DNA of 64,000 nt from UBA1189 sp964570685 (GCA_964570685.1 CAZMZC010000001.1:90290-154289); one strand, 5' to 3'. Positions 51,701-60,242 are shown, counted from the first letter of the stretch. Program-made: numbers and translations. Notes: generated by a model from the sequence alone, not told the origin.

Positions 51701-52782
51701 GTTTCAGCTACTATGGCCGCGGCCCCATCGACAACTACAACGACCGCAAGACTGGTCAGTTCATCGAGCAGTTCACGTCTACCGTGGCCGAGCAGTTCAC
51801 CAACTGGCCCAAGCCTCAGCAGATGGGCAACCACGAGGAGACTCGCTGGGCATCGCTCACCAATAAGGCTGGCCGTGGTATGCTCGTAGTGAACGAGAAC
51901 CCCTATGCCGTAGGAGTAACAAGTAACAGCGCTATGGACCTCACCATGATTACCCATCCACACCGCTTGCCCAAGAGCGATGTCACCTACCTCACCGTAG
52001 ATGCTGTCGTTACTGGTCTTGGTGGTAACTCATGCGGTCAGGGCGGTCCGCTCGTGCACGACCGTGCCTTCGGTGCCCCCACACGCATGACCTTCATCAT
52101 CCGTCCTGCCAACGCTAAGCGTGGTGTCAATGTGGCTACCGGTGGTGACAAGCCCCTGCTCATGACCCAGCAGAAGAATGGCGACATCGCCATCGAGAGT
52201 GGCATCGAGGGGGCTACCGTGATGTACAAGATTGGCACTGGACGCAAGGCCAAGGGCATGAAGTACACCGAGCCCATCCCCTTCCGCGATGGAGGCACCA
52301 TCACTGCCTACTATAAGGAGAAGCCCGAACTCAAGGTGACCATGACCTATGCCAAGATCGAGAAGATCAATACCGAGGTTATCTTCACCAGTAGCGAGGA
52401 GTCGGGCGAGGGCAATGCACGTCACCTCGTGGACAACGATGCCAACACCATCTGGCACACCATGTACTCGGTTACCGTGGCCAAGTATCCCCATTGGGTA
52501 GACCTCGATGCTGGCGAGGTGAAGACCATCACCGGATTCACCTACCTGCCCCGTCAGGATGGAACTAATGGCCACATCAAGGACTACCGCCTGCAGGTAT
52601 CTGACGATGCCAAGACCTGGAGCGACCCTGTAGCCGAAGGCGCCTTCGCCAACGACAGCAAGCTCAAGCGCGTGATGCTCGACAAGCCCGTCAAGGCTCG
52701 TTACATCCGCTTCACCGCACTCAGTTCACAAGCTGGCAATGACTTCGCCTCAGGTGCCGAGCTGGGCATCCTGGCCGAGTAA
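48733..52782 (+). CDS. GH2 beta-galactosidase with C-terminal F5/8 (CBM32-like) domain
   Basis: The protein has 1349 residues from the ATG with a signal peptide (MKRFLSVIAAGCACMHLAAQ). A GTG start 15 bases upstream would overlap the previous gene. LacZ-like order: sugar-binding jelly roll ('LNGTWKFHWAPNPDERP', 'WDDLAVPSSWNI'), Ig-like domain, TIM barrel with 'LKGVNRHESHPAVGH', acid/base 'SLGNEAGPG' and nucleophile 'HVSEYAHSMGN', then a beta-galactosidase small chain domain ('FSYYGRGPIDNYNDRK'). Residues about 1215-1349 form a discoidin-type domain ('LVDNDANTIWHT', 'GFTYLPRQDG', 'ARYIRFTAL'). It would release beta-linked galactose from host or dietary glycans. Confidence 0.93.
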   Translation: MKRFLSVIAAGCACMHLAAQSPALEGFLYGDQAAPTGKEWESVEELSLNKEQPHAYFFSFENVESARKYLPENSKYWQSLNGTWKFHWAPNPDERPKDFYQPGFDATAWDDLAVPSSWNIAGIQKDGSQKYGTPIYVNQSVIFQHRVAVDDWRGGVMRTPPTHWTTYNHRNEVGSYLRTFEVPADWDGREVFITFDGVDSFFYLWINGLYVGFSKNSRNAAEFNITKYLHDGPNTVAVEVYRSNDGSFLEAQDMFRLPGIFRTVALHSRPQVRIRDLVVKPNLDENYRNGELNITAELVNTSKKNVKDLQIRYTLYQHDLYSDENQLTEAFDYSTFITMEKKTGKAVATARVGMSEPRLWTAEAPYRYTLVAELVDLGTKWKKERVLETVSTIVGFREVEIKDTKAEDDEFGLAGRYYYINGKPVKLKGVNRHESHPAVGHAITREMMEEEVMLMKRANINHVRNSHYPCAPYWYFLCDKYGIYLEDEANIESHEYYYGDASLSHPEEWKKAHVTRVMEMAHATVNNPSIVIWSLGNEAGPGKNFVAAYDALKAFDATRPVQYERNNDIVDMGSNQYPSIGWMRGAVTGKYGIKYPFHVSEYAHSMGNALGNLVDYWDAIESTNFFCGGAIWDWVDQSMYNYDPDGTRYLAYGGNFGDTPNDGQFVMNGIIFGDREPKPQYYEVKKVYQYVGVKMLDAEKGLVEIFNKNYYTPLSDYEIVWSLWKDGKCILENQPVQGPRMALQPRQKATYRLPYDFAALEANGEYFVKVQFLLGKDMPWAEQGYPQFEEQLAVKAAGEKPAISTVATGDKLQGEMNENNIRTIKGNGFEVQFDMVQGTIHQLTYGDEVVIAAGGGPRLNAFRAFVSNDNWCYQPWFQNGLHNLKHKAVDANTILNKDGSVVLTFTVVSQAPNSARLNSKNGRYDSGIHELVEQTQLPFGENDFKFTTNQVWTVYPDGSIELQSAITSNNPSLVLARLGYEMQVPAQYERFSYYGRGPIDNYNDRKTGQFIEQFTSTVAEQFTNWPKPQQMGNHEETRWASLTNKAGRGMLVVNENPYAVGVTSNSAMDLTMITHPHRLPKSDVTYLTVDAVVTGLGGNSCGQGGPLVHDRAFGAPTRMTFIIRPANAKRGVNVATGGDKPLLMTQQKNGDIAIESGIEGATVMYKIGTGRKAKGMKYTEPIPFRDGGTITAYYKEKPELKVTMTYAKIEKINTEVIFTSSEESGEGNARHLVDNDANTIWHTMYSVTVAKYPHWVDLDAGEVKTITGFTYLPRQDGTNGHIKDYRLQVSDDAKTWSDPVAEGAFANDSKLKRVMLDKPVKARYIRFTALSSQAGNDFASGAELGILAE

Positions 52783-52808
52783 GAATTTCATAAGAACATC
52801 TATATAGG

Positions 52809-52834
52809 AGAGCCGCCCTTGGGCGGCTCTTTCC
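52809..52834 (+). terminator. Terminator after the GH2 gene
   Basis: AGAGCCGCCC (52809-52818) and GGGCGGCTCT (52821-52830) form a 10 bp perfect stem followed by TTCC. Confidence 0.8.
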
Positions 52835-52917
52835 TTGCTAAAGATAGAGAAAACCTCCCAATAGGATAAGGATAAAGCGAGAGAGACGGAATATTCGTCT
52901 ATCATCCCCCAAAACAA

Positions 52918-52953
52918 AAAAAGGCTAATAACCAAACGATTAAAAGCCTTTTC
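52918..52953 (-). terminator. Terminator of tRNA-Leu
   Basis: The minus strand reads AAAAGGCT-loop-AGCCTTTT followed by T-rich sequence, directly after the tRNA. Confidence 0.75.
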
Positions 52954-52954
52954 G

Positions 52955-53036
52955 TACCCAGACCCGGGGTCGAACCGGGATGGGTTGCCCCACTGGTGTT
53001 TGAGACCAGCGCGTCTACCGATTCCGCCATCTGGGC
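52955..53036 (-). tRNA. tRNA-Leu (anticodon CAA)
   Basis: On the minus strand it begins GCCCAGATGGCGGAATCGGT and ends with the acceptor TCTGGGT plus A. The anticodon stem CTGGT/ACCAG holds the loop CTCAAAC, giving anticodon CAA for UUG codons. A long variable arm and the T-arm GGTTCGACCC are present. The 3' CCA is not encoded. MiaB, whose gene lies next door, modifies A37 of tRNAs that read codons starting with U, which includes this one. Confidence 0.92.
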
Positions 53037-53474
53037 ATTGTTCTGACGAATTCGAGTGCAAAGGTAACACTTTTCTTTGAATCTACAATAACTATTGCAT
53101 GTTTTTTCGAAAAAAAATAATACGATACGCTTTACCTGATTGCCAGAAAAGCACGTAGAAAACTCCTGCTATTAGTAGACAATAGCAGCAGAAGAGCAGC
53201 ATACTAATGATTAGGGCTCTTGTCAAGGTATATTTTCGCAAAAAAGAGGAACTTCACAGCCCCTCTTTTCCATTTAACCTAAACCTTAACTATGAAAAAA
53301 TCTAATGTTTGATGCAAATTTGAGATTTTTTTTCTTAACGACAAAGAAAAATCGTAAAAAAAATTAAAAGAAGTAGGGTTTTCTCTATTTTTTAGATGTC
53401 AAGAAGATGTAAAAATGGCTTTTTTGATGATTTATTCGCAAAATAACCGTATCTTCGCGCCATAAAAAATAAGG
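53037..53474. other. Intergenic region between tRNA-Leu and miaB
   Basis: It contains the tRNA promoter, a terminator-like hairpin at 53242-53269 (AAAAGAGG pairing with CCTCTTTT) and A/T-rich leader sequence. A six-codon ORF (ATGAAAAAATCTAATG..) is too short to support. A weak -7 (TATCTTCG, about 53449-53456) lies before miaB. Confidence 0.6.
53059..53088 (-). promoter_or_regulatory. Promoter of tRNA-Leu
   Basis: Minus strand TTG (complement 53086-53088) and TACCTTTG (complement 53059-53066), with a 19-base spacer, 22 bases before the tRNA. Confidence 0.7.
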
Positions 53475-54836
53475 ATGATTATGCAAGCAAACATATCCCA
53501 CGAAGAGGAATTACCTAAACGCCTCTATATAGAAACCTACGGCTGCCAAATGAATGTGGCCGACAGTGAAGTGATAGCCTCGGTGATGAAAATGGCAGGG
53601 TACGAACCTTGTGAAAGCCTCGACGAGGCCGATGCCATACTGCTCAACACTTGCTCTATACGTGACAATGCCGAACAGAAGATTCTGCATCGCCTGGATG
53701 CCTTGAACGCCCTGCGCAAGAAGGGACGACGCCTCATCGTAGGTGTAGTAGGCTGCATGGCCGAGCGTGTGAAGGAAAACCTCATCGAGAACTATGGTGT
53801 AGACCTTGTGGCTGGCCCCGACGCATACCTCTCATTGCCCGACCTCATTGCTCAGGTAGAGGCCGGAGAGAAGGCCATGAACGTAGAGCTATCGACCACA
53901 GAGACCTATCGGGAAATCATTCCATCGCGTATCTGTACGGGGCATATCTCTGGCTTCGTGTCTATCATGCGCGGATGCAACAACTTCTGCCATTACTGCA
54001 TCGTACCCTATACTCGAGGCCGCGAGCGCAGTCGCGATGTAGAGAGCATCCTCAACGAGGTGAACGACTTGGCCGAAAAGGGCTACAAGGAGGTCACCCT
54101 ATTGGGGCAGAACGTCAACTCATACCGTTTCGAGCGTGATGGAGAGGTCATCACCTTCCCTACCCTACTGCGTATGGTAGCAGCTGCCGTGCCACAGATG
54201 CGCGTGCGCTTCACCACCTCGCACCCCAAAGACATGAGCGACGAGACCCTACAGGCCATTGCCGAGGTGCCCAACATCTGCAAGCACATACACCTGCCTG
54301 TACAGAGTGGCAGTACACGCATCCTTGGTCTGATGAACCGCAAGTATACTCGTGAATGGTACCTGGAGCGTGTGGAGGCCATACGCCGCATCATCCCCGA
54401 TTGCGGACTCAGCACCGATATCTTCTCTGGATTCCACTCCGAAACGGAAGAGGACCATCAAGAGTCTCTCTCACTGATGCGCTTGTGTGAGTACGACTCA
54501 GCTTTCATGTTCAAGTACAGCGAGCGTCCTGGCACCTACGCCAGTCATCATCTCCCCGACGATGTGCCCGAAGAGGTAAAGATACGCCGCCTCAATGAAA
54601 TTATTGCCTTGCAGAACGAACTCTCAGCTGAAAGTAATCGCCGTTGCATAGGACGCATCTATGAGGTGTTGGTAGAGGGATACTCGAAACGTTCACGCGA
54701 ACAGCTATGTGGTCGTACCGAACAGAACAAGACCGTTGTATTCGACAAACACAACTATCGCATCGGCGATTGTGTAATGGTAGAGATTACCGATGCCAGC
54801 TCTGCAACACTCATCGGTCGCCCTATAGAGAACTAA
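53475..54836 (+). CDS. miaB: tRNA (N6-isopentenyladenosine-37-C2)-methylthiotransferase MiaB
   Basis: A radical-SAM enzyme with two [4Fe-4S] clusters that adds a methylthio group to i6A37 in tRNAs reading UNN codons. It has 453 residues. The N-terminal MTTase domain has its three cysteines in 'YIETYGCQMNVADSE', 'LLNTCSIRDNAEQK' and 'VVGCMAERVK'. The radical SAM motif is 'CNNFCHYCIVPYTRGRERSR'. The C-terminal TRAM domain is at about 385-450 ('GRIYEVLVEGYSKRS'). An ATG two codons in (53481) is an alternative start. A terminator follows. Confidence 0.97.
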   Translation: MIMQANISHEEELPKRLYIETYGCQMNVADSEVIASVMKMAGYEPCESLDEADAILLNTCSIRDNAEQKILHRLDALNALRKKGRRLIVGVVGCMAERVKENLIENYGVDLVAGPDAYLSLPDLIAQVEAGEKAMNVELSTTETYREIIPSRICTGHISGFVSIMRGCNNFCHYCIVPYTRGRERSRDVESILNEVNDLAEKGYKEVTLLGQNVNSYRFERDGEVITFPTLLRMVAAAVPQMRVRFTTSHPKDMSDETLQAIAEVPNICKHIHLPVQSGSTRILGLMNRKYTREWYLERVEAIRRIIPDCGLSTDIFSGFHSETEEDHQESLSLMRLCEYDSAFMFKYSERPGTYASHHLPDDVPEEVKIRRLNEIIALQNELSAESNRRCIGRIYEVLVEGYSKRSREQLCGRTEQNKTVVFDKHNYRIGDCVMVEITDASSATLIGRPIEN

Positions 54837-54862
54837 CGACAATTGCTGGAATAAGAAAAAAC

Positions 54863-54900
54863 GCCTTTTCATCGGACTTTTCCTTGAAAAGGCAGTTTCT
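54863..54900 (+). terminator. Terminator of miaB
   Basis: GCCTTTTCA (54863-54871) pairs with TGAAAAGGC (54885-54893), followed by AGTTTCTGTTTTG. The upstream A run is also compatible with a bidirectional role. Confidence 0.65.
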
Positions 54901-54983
54901 GTTTTGTTCGCACGAGGCAGAGGGGAGTGAGGCGTTTTCCTCCCTTGCCACGTTTTTGCCACGCTTTTGTCACACCTGTTTTC

Positions 54984-55014
54984 TTGGTGCATAGCGATGA
55001 AAACAGTACATTTG
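54984..55014 (+). promoter_or_regulatory. Promoter of the membrane regulator gene
   Basis: TTG at 54984-54986 and TACATTTG at 55007-55014, 20 bases apart. It is preceded by three GCCACG/GTCAC-type direct repeats (about 54946-54975) that recur before the outer-membrane receptor gene at about 61800-61840. Confidence 0.7.
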
Positions 55015-55068
55015 CACAGAGTAACTACAAATACATATTAGCGATAATATTAAAAACAGATTCTTACT

Positions 55069-56400
55069 ATGAAGCGTATATTGTATATCGTGTTGTCGAT
55101 GGCCTTGATTGGTATTGTGGCCTGCAGCAAGAAGGATAAGGAGGAGGTGCAACAGGTCAAGAAGGAGAGCCCCGAGCAGCTCACTGCCTATCAGGAGCTG
55201 CAACTTGCCTATCGTGCACATGGCAGGTTCGGTAAGGACAAGAAGGACAAGCGGAGCCTGTCTGAGGCCGAATACCACTTTGCCAATGTGGTGATGCGCG
55301 ATGACTCTACGGATTCTCTACGCGTAAAAGCACTTTATATGTTGCACAATATCGAGTCGTACGGCGCTTACGGACGTACCAACTATGCCAAGGCGCTGAT
55401 GTATATCAACCGCTGCATCGAGTATGCCTGGGCTGGCGTAGGCAATGACATCAGCCTGGCGCTATACTATGCCCACAAGGGCGATAACCTGTGGCACTAC
55501 GGTGAGATTGACTCGGCCATCCACTATTGCCATAAGGCGATGAGCTTCCCTGTGCGCAAGAACCACACAGACTATATCGTGGCTTACGTGCTGAAGCATA
55601 TCTATCAGGAGCGCAATATCGCTGACTCGGCAGCCTATTATCGGAAGCGCTTCGATGTAGCGAATAAGATTCCCCTTAGCCAAATCAACGGTCTCGACGT
55701 TCATTCGCCCCATTCGGCATCGGCCTTTGAGGCCGAGATGCAGCGCACCATCACCCAGTCCAAGAAATCGAAGGACTGCGCATGCCCTGGCGCAAAGACA
55801 CCTCCTGCCACCCAGCAAGCCGCAACAAAAGAGGCCCCAGGCCTGTCGCCTATTGCAATCAGGATAATCGTGCTATCCATTACCGCCCTGCTCTTCGCCG
55901 CGTGGTATATATATAGGAATAAGAAGAGGCAGCCGAGGGTATACGAACATGGGGACACCCCACAGCAAGAGGCCGAGGAATCCCAGCCTCAACTCTCCGA
56001 GGAGGAGCGCAGCGAGACCTTTGCCCTACCCGAGTCGCTGATATTGCGCCGCTCACTTGCCGATGGTCGCCGCGCCTTCGAGCACACCGCCAGCTACGAC
56101 GACCTCAACACCATGCAGATAAAGGAGAAGGAGCTCTACGATATGGCCTTCGAGGCCACACGCGATGTGGAGAGCTCGCTGTTCGCCGCATTCAAGGAAG
56201 CCTGCGCCACGCTCATCGAGAACGCCGAGCTCAACGACCAGGAACTCATCTGCTGCTTCTGCACCTACCTTGGCTACAGCAACAATGTCATTGCCTATAT
56301 CGGCCACACCACTCCCGGCACCATCCGCAAGCGCAAAGACCGCATCAAAAAGAAGCTCCCCACCGACTTCTGCGATGTGATATTCGGCGGTAAGGGATAG
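55069..56400 (+). CDS. Membrane-spanning TPR-like sensor with C-terminal HTH domain
   Basis: The protein has 443 residues. The N-terminus MKRILYIVLSMALIGIVAC has a lipobox-like end (Cys19). Residues about 35-245 are helical and TPR-like ('ALYMLHNIESYGAYGRTNYAKALMYINRCIEYAW', 'ALYYAHKGDNLWHYGEIDSAIHYCHKAM'). One membrane helix lies at about 260-280 ('IAIRIIVLSITALLFAAWYIY'). The cytoplasmic C-terminus (about 370-435) has a LuxR-like helix-turn-helix ('NDQELICCFCTYLGYSNNVIAYIGHTTPGTIRKRKDRIKKKL'). The layout suggests a one-component regulator that senses outside the cytoplasm. The following two thioredoxin-like lipoprotein genes are candidate targets (inference). Confidence 0.75.
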   Translation: MKRILYIVLSMALIGIVACSKKDKEEVQQVKKESPEQLTAYQELQLAYRAHGRFGKDKKDKRSLSEAEYHFANVVMRDDSTDSLRVKALYMLHNIESYGAYGRTNYAKALMYINRCIEYAWAGVGNDISLALYYAHKGDNLWHYGEIDSAIHYCHKAMSFPVRKNHTDYIVAYVLKHIYQERNIADSAAYYRKRFDVANKIPLSQINGLDVHSPHSASAFEAEMQRTITQSKKSKDCACPGAKTPPATQQAATKEAPGLSPIAIRIIVLSITALLFAAWYIYRNKKRQPRVYEHGDTPQQEAEESQPQLSEEERSETFALPESLILRRSLADGRRAFEHTASYDDLNTMQIKEKELYDMAFEATRDVESSLFAAFKEACATLIENAELNDQELICCFCTYLGYSNNVIAYIGHTTPGTIRKRKDRIKKKLPTDFCDVIFGGKG

Positions 56401-56577
56401 ATTGTCTCTGGTTTAGGAGAGAGATTACCTGTTTATTGGCTGTGGCTCTCATCTGCAACTAATAATAATGGTTAAAGTCGGGCATCTCGTTTCACTTTTT
56501 GTAACGTTAAGTTGTACGAACGGGATTTATTGCTTTCCTTTGCTTTTCATAACAAAAAGACTTGCCATACAAACCCT

Positions 56578-57795
56578 ATGAAACCAACCAAACTATTCCT
56601 TGCCCTTGCCGTAGCCGTGTTGCTGGGGGCGTGTACATCGAAGAAGCAACAACCGGAAGATTGCCTCAAGCATGCATTAGAGGCGGTTGAACGTATCAAG
56701 GTAGCAGGATATGAGATAGAAGAGAAGGTGAAAGCGCCCTATGAGAAGGAGTGGAGCGACATCCGACGCAACAGGTTTGTAGAGCAAGACAATCCGCAAG
56801 ATACTACTATCGGGGCATCAGCCCTACGCTACAGTGAGGATGGCAAAATATTCAGTGTATACGACGGTACAAATCTCGCCTCTTTCAATCACGACGAGAA
56901 GCGGATAGTTGTAGAGGACTTTCAGGATGCAAAGAGTCGGGCACTACCGTTCCGCATGTATCATCCCCCTTTCTTCTGCTATGTAAAGAGCCTTATCCGT
57001 TATATGCTGACTACCACAGACAGCATCAGCCTTGACGTGGAGGAAACGGACGAAGACTTTATCTATAAGCTCTCCATCTACGAAAACAGTCAGGTGGAAT
57101 TCTTCGGCCGCGCCTACAAGATGCCGGAGAATCCTTTTATCCTCAGCGAGGAGGATGCCTACTCCTACTACACACTATGGATTCGCAAGGCCGATACTAT
57201 GCCTTATAGATATTTGAGAGAGATGAGCCATAATGTGCAGGATGTCACTTGCCATCATGCAGAATGGAGTGAGGAGCCTACTACCTCTCCCATTGTTGCA
57301 ACAGACCTCATACTTCTGCATGGGAGCTACAAGGTACACTATGTAGGTAGGAGGGATATGGATAAAGAGGCCCGGCAGAACGAACAACTCATAGGCAAGG
57401 CCGCTCCCGAGTGGACATTGAAAGACATGAACGGGAAGTCGGTGGCGCTAAATACCTTGCGTGGCAAACCTACGATTATCAACCTGACGGGGCTTGGCTG
57501 CGGCCCTTGCGCACAGGCCTATCCCGAACTGGTGGAACTGAGCAAGCGCTATAACATCGTATCCATCGAATCATGGGGAAAAGGTGCGCAGAGCCTGCGC
57601 GACTATGCCGCCCATCACAAGATCACCTACCCGATGCTGCTTGGCGAAGATGCTGTGCTGAACGCTTATGTCGGCACCAGTCGTGCAGTACCTGTATTCT
57701 TCTACCTTGACGAAAACCATATTGTACGCAAGGTGGATAGAGGATACGCCAAAGGGATGATTGGTCGGAGCACTGAAGAATTGGGATGGGAGTAA
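56578..57795 (+). CDS. Thioredoxin-like (TlpA-type) lipoprotein with long N-terminal domain
   Basis: The protein has 405 residues from the ATG at 56578, chosen because it starts the lipoprotein signal MKPTKLFLALAVAVLLGAC (Cys19). The N-terminal 270 residues are unrecognised but resemble outer-membrane lipoprotein-sorting or DUF-type sequences found before Bacteroidetes TlpA domains. The C-terminal thioredoxin fold has 'IGKAAPEWTLKDMNGKSVAL', the redox pair 'GLGCGPCAQAYPEL' (C308, C311) and the cis-Pro region 'SRAVPVFFYLDENHIV'. It is predicted to be a periplasmic thiol-disulfide reductase or peroxidase-type protein. It is followed by a second thioredoxin lipoprotein. Confidence 0.85.
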   Translation: MKPTKLFLALAVAVLLGACTSKKQQPEDCLKHALEAVERIKVAGYEIEEKVKAPYEKEWSDIRRNRFVEQDNPQDTTIGASALRYSEDGKIFSVYDGTNLASFNHDEKRIVVEDFQDAKSRALPFRMYHPPFFCYVKSLIRYMLTTTDSISLDVEETDEDFIYKLSIYENSQVEFFGRAYKMPENPFILSEEDAYSYYTLWIRKADTMPYRYLREMSHNVQDVTCHHAEWSEEPTTSPIVATDLILLHGSYKVHYVGRRDMDKEARQNEQLIGKAAPEWTLKDMNGKSVALNTLRGKPTIINLTGLGCGPCAQAYPELVELSKRYNIVSIESWGKGAQSLRDYAAHHKITYPMLLGEDAVLNAYVGTSRAVPVFFYLDENHIVRKVDRGYAKGMIGRSTEELGWE

Positions 57796-57865
57796 AACAA
57801 TAAATCCTTGGTCTTAACGTGGCTTATTTCTTTTAGAACCCCAAAGCCCCCTAATGATTAACGAC

Positions 57866-58588
57866 ATGAAAAGATATTTGTCTGTATTTATATTGTTGTT
57901 GCTGTGTATGTCGTGTACAACACAACGGAAACATGTGTTGATAACCAATGGCATGTTCTTCTACGAGAAGCCTGAGCAGGTACCTCCTGGAAGCGTTGCA
58001 GCAATGGCGATGCTGGAGGATTCCGTTTGGGGCAAAATTGCTATCCTTGACTATCCGCAATTATCAGAGGCTGCAAAGAAATATGCTGTCCCTGCAAAAA
58101 AGATAAAGAATGGAGAAGACATATTGAAAAGAGCAGCCAATGCCCGTAGGCTTCATACTACCATCTTGGCTCCTACGATGAATGTCGGCGTGGGAGATGC
58201 GTTCCCTGACTTTACCCTTCGCGATATAAATGGCCGTGAGTGGAGCAACGAGGACTTGATGGGCAGGAAGGCGGTCATCAACTTCTGGTTTACCGGGTGC
58301 GGCCCTTGCATAAAGGAGATGCCAGAGCTGGGCCGTTGGGTGAGAAAATACCGTGATGTGACGTTCCTGGCTGTGACATTCGAGAGTGCCGAGAAAATCA
58401 AACAGATAGTCAAGGACAACAAGTTCCGTTTTCATCAGTTGGTCAACGATGAGGAGCTCATAGCGCAAGTGGGTGTAAGCAGCTATCCCTTCACCGTGGT
58501 ACTGGATGAAGAGGGCAGAATCATCCTCATCGAAGTGGGCACATCTCCTGTTCAAAGAGAGAATATTTTGAAAGCACTAAAAGAATAA
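57866..58588 (+). CDS. Thioredoxin-like (TlpA-type) lipoprotein, short form
   Basis: The protein has 240 residues with lipoprotein signal MKRYLSVFILLLLCMSC (Cys17). The TlpA/AhpC-TSA fold includes 'VGDAFPDFTLRDINGREW', 'VINFWFTGCGPCIKEMPEL' (C145, C148) and cis-Pro 'VSSYPFTVVLDEEGRI'. It lies 70 bases after the longer thioredoxin lipoprotein on the same strand. The pair probably works on periplasmic disulfides; substrates are not evident. Confidence 0.87.
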   Translation: MKRYLSVFILLLLCMSCTTQRKHVLITNGMFFYEKPEQVPPGSVAAMAMLEDSVWGKIAILDYPQLSEAAKKYAVPAKKIKNGEDILKRAANARRLHTTILAPTMNVGVGDAFPDFTLRDINGREWSNEDLMGRKAVINFWFTGCGPCIKEMPELGRWVRKYRDVTFLAVTFESAEKIKQIVKDNKFRFHQLVNDEELIAQVGVSSYPFTVVLDEEGRIILIEVGTSPVQRENILKALKE

Positions 58589-58687
58589 ATCGATCAGCAT
58601 TGGTTAAAGGGTGTTTTAGGAGGGCGTTCTTTTGTACATACGTAATTTCTATTCATCAATTCCGTAAAATCTTATACCCATATCCAA

Positions 58688-59371
58688 TTAGTAGTTTTTT
58701 ACAGCCAGGTATACAGTCGCATATTCGCCAGTAGCTTTATTTTCTCGTTGGACAGTATGGAGAGAAGACATAGAGTAAGAATGCGAATAGATAGAGAGAT
58801 GCATCGCAACCCGACAAGTTTCATCATGATGTTTGCCAGGCAACCACAGAGTGGAATCTTGAGCCATCGCAGCAAGCATATTCGACACCCTCTCTACTGT
58901 AGTTGAGTCTGTAGATTTGCTTTTAAACTTTAACTCAATATTGCTCATACAGCCATTGCGCTCTATCACAGCAACATATGACAATGTGTACGAACGCGGA
59001 GTGCTATACGAAAACACCTTTTGATTATTGATGTATCTGCTAAACGCATCTTCCCCATTAACTATACCCAGCCCATCACCTACAAACAGAGGAGGCTTAT
59101 TAACCCAACCATACACAGGAGTCATGTTGCGTGTATACTCCTCGTACACCGCATCTCTGTAGATTATTGGATTAGCCATCGAATCGGCTTTCAATTCCAC
59201 AATCTCATACCCATCCTTGACTGAGAAGCTATCCACATTTGCTCCATTGCCATACGACACCTGCTCTATAGGTCGGGTAATCCTGGACGTAACTTGCTTC
59301 GACTGCAGATTGGCATAAATTGTCAATGCGAAGTATGAAAACATGAGAATTGAAAATCCTATTTTCCCCAT
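58688..59371 (-). CDS. Membrane-anchored TonB C-terminal-like protein
   Basis: The protein has 227 residues. One N-terminal hydrophobic segment (IGFSILMFSYFALTIYA) is followed by an unrecognised region of about 90 residues. The C-terminal part resembles a TonB C-terminal domain: 'YTLSYVAVIERNGCMSNIELKFK', a spacing of about 20, then 'LWLPGKHHDETCRVAMHLSIYSHS', like the 'V.V..dG.v....v....W.PgK.nG..V.v...i' pattern. A GTG start six bases upstream would overlap the protease stop by one base. It is the last gene of the protease operon. The TonB assignment is an inference from pattern only. Confidence 0.6.
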   Translation of the reverse strand: MGKIGFSILMFSYFALTIYANLQSKQVTSRITRPIEQVSYGNGANVDSFSVKDGYEIVELKADSMANPIIYRDAVYEEYTRNMTPVYGWVNKPPLFVGDGLGIVNGEDAFSRYINNQKVFSYSTPRSYTLSYVAVIERNGCMSNIELKFKSKSTDSTTVERVSNMLAAMAQDSTLWLPGKHHDETCRVAMHLSIYSHSYSMSSLHTVQRENKATGEYATVYLAVKNY

Positions 59372-59376
59372 AAGCA

Positions 59377-60240
59377 CTAATATCTGGTTAAATTGAATCT
59401 TTCATTAATATTCTTTGCTTTAATAGTTACAGAATATGTTCTTCCGTTGTAGGTAAATGTCCCCTTATGTATTCCAACTGTATGAGGGAAAAGATACACA
59501 GAAGAGTCCTTGGAACTCAATCCTATAACAACACCTCCACTATCTCCTAATTTCCCATATTTCTCGGCAAAAATCACATCACTGACACGTACAATCTGAC
59601 TATCTCCTATAACATCAAAAACAACCCCAGAAGTAGAGATTACTCTTCCTGTGACATATGAAGACGTTTCACTTAAAGTTTTCTGTCCGAACATAAGTAC
59701 ATTATGCCCTGCTCTTGGTTCAAGGATTTCAGTTGATAAAGTATCCCCCATATAAACAGGTAAATTATTTGTAATATGGCAATCTGGAGAAACTCTAACA
59801 AAAGCGGCATCAAGATAACCATCATTAAATGCCCAACATTCATTAGCTACATGGCCCAAAAGAGGATAAGGTGCTATAGGTGCCCTAGCTATGTTGTGAA
59901 AATATCCAAGCGAATCAATAAAGTTATGAGCGGCCGTAACATATCCAACACTTCCAGATTCATCTCTGGCCCGATAGCCTATAGAACCAAACTTACCTTT
60001 GTTGTTAGCAAGGTGTACCATAAACGGATCGCCACAATCAAAGGTGTTGTATGAATAGGAACGTGTATACATATCACAGCTATCAAACCTTATTCCTTCT
60101 GGTTCTACAATTGGTGTCGTCTCCTCGAATTGAATCATTTCAGTGCCAATAATTTCATTCTTAAACCAATTAGTATTCACGTCAGATTTATCATATAGGC
60201 AAACCAAAACCTTATTCTCACTCTCCATTATACCAAGCAC
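59377..60240 (-). CDS. Trypsin-fold (S1, streptogrisin-like) serine protease, catalytic part of a split gene
   Basis: The ORF has 287 codons from a GTG at 60240 (ATG at 60228 is the alternative). The catalytic triad is complete: H105 in 'GYVTAAHNF', D144 in 'DAAFVRV' and S234 in 'GKLGDSGGVVIG'. 'SIGYRARDESGSVGYVTAAH' recalls streptogrisin/alpha-lytic proteases. It has no signal peptide of its own. The start 'LGIMESENKVLVCLYD' looks like the end of an S1 propeptide. The upstream ORF, which has the lipoprotein signal and the rest of a propeptide, ends three bases before in a different frame after GCA-AAA-AAA. One extra A, or a -1 ribosomal slip, joins them into one protein of about 440 residues ('FAKKIGVLGIMES'). 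Confidence 0.75.
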   Translation of the reverse strand: MLGIMESENKVLVCLYDKSDVNTNWFKNEIIGTEMIQFEETTPIVEPEGIRFDSCDMYTRSYSYNTFDCGDPFMVHLANNKGKFGSIGYRARDESGSVGYVTAAHNFIDSLGYFHNIARAPIAPYPLLGHVANECWAFNDGYLDAAFVRVSPDCHITNNLPVYMGDTLSTEILEPRAGHNVLMFGQKTLSETSSYVTGRVISTSGVVFDVIGDSQIVRVSDVIFAEKYGKLGDSGGVVIGLSSKDSSVYLFPHTVGIHKGTFTYNGRTYSVTIKAKNINERFNLTRY

Positions 60241-60242
60241 AC

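Noticed and set aside
50530..51963. 477-codon minus-strand ORF opposite the GH2 gene
   Set aside because: Antisense shadow of a clear GH2 beta-galactosidase; low-complexity His/Leu/Val composition and no promoter.
53291..53311. Six-codon leader peptide before miaB
   Set aside because: MKKSNV only; no attenuator-type codon run or alternative stems that I could pair convincingly.
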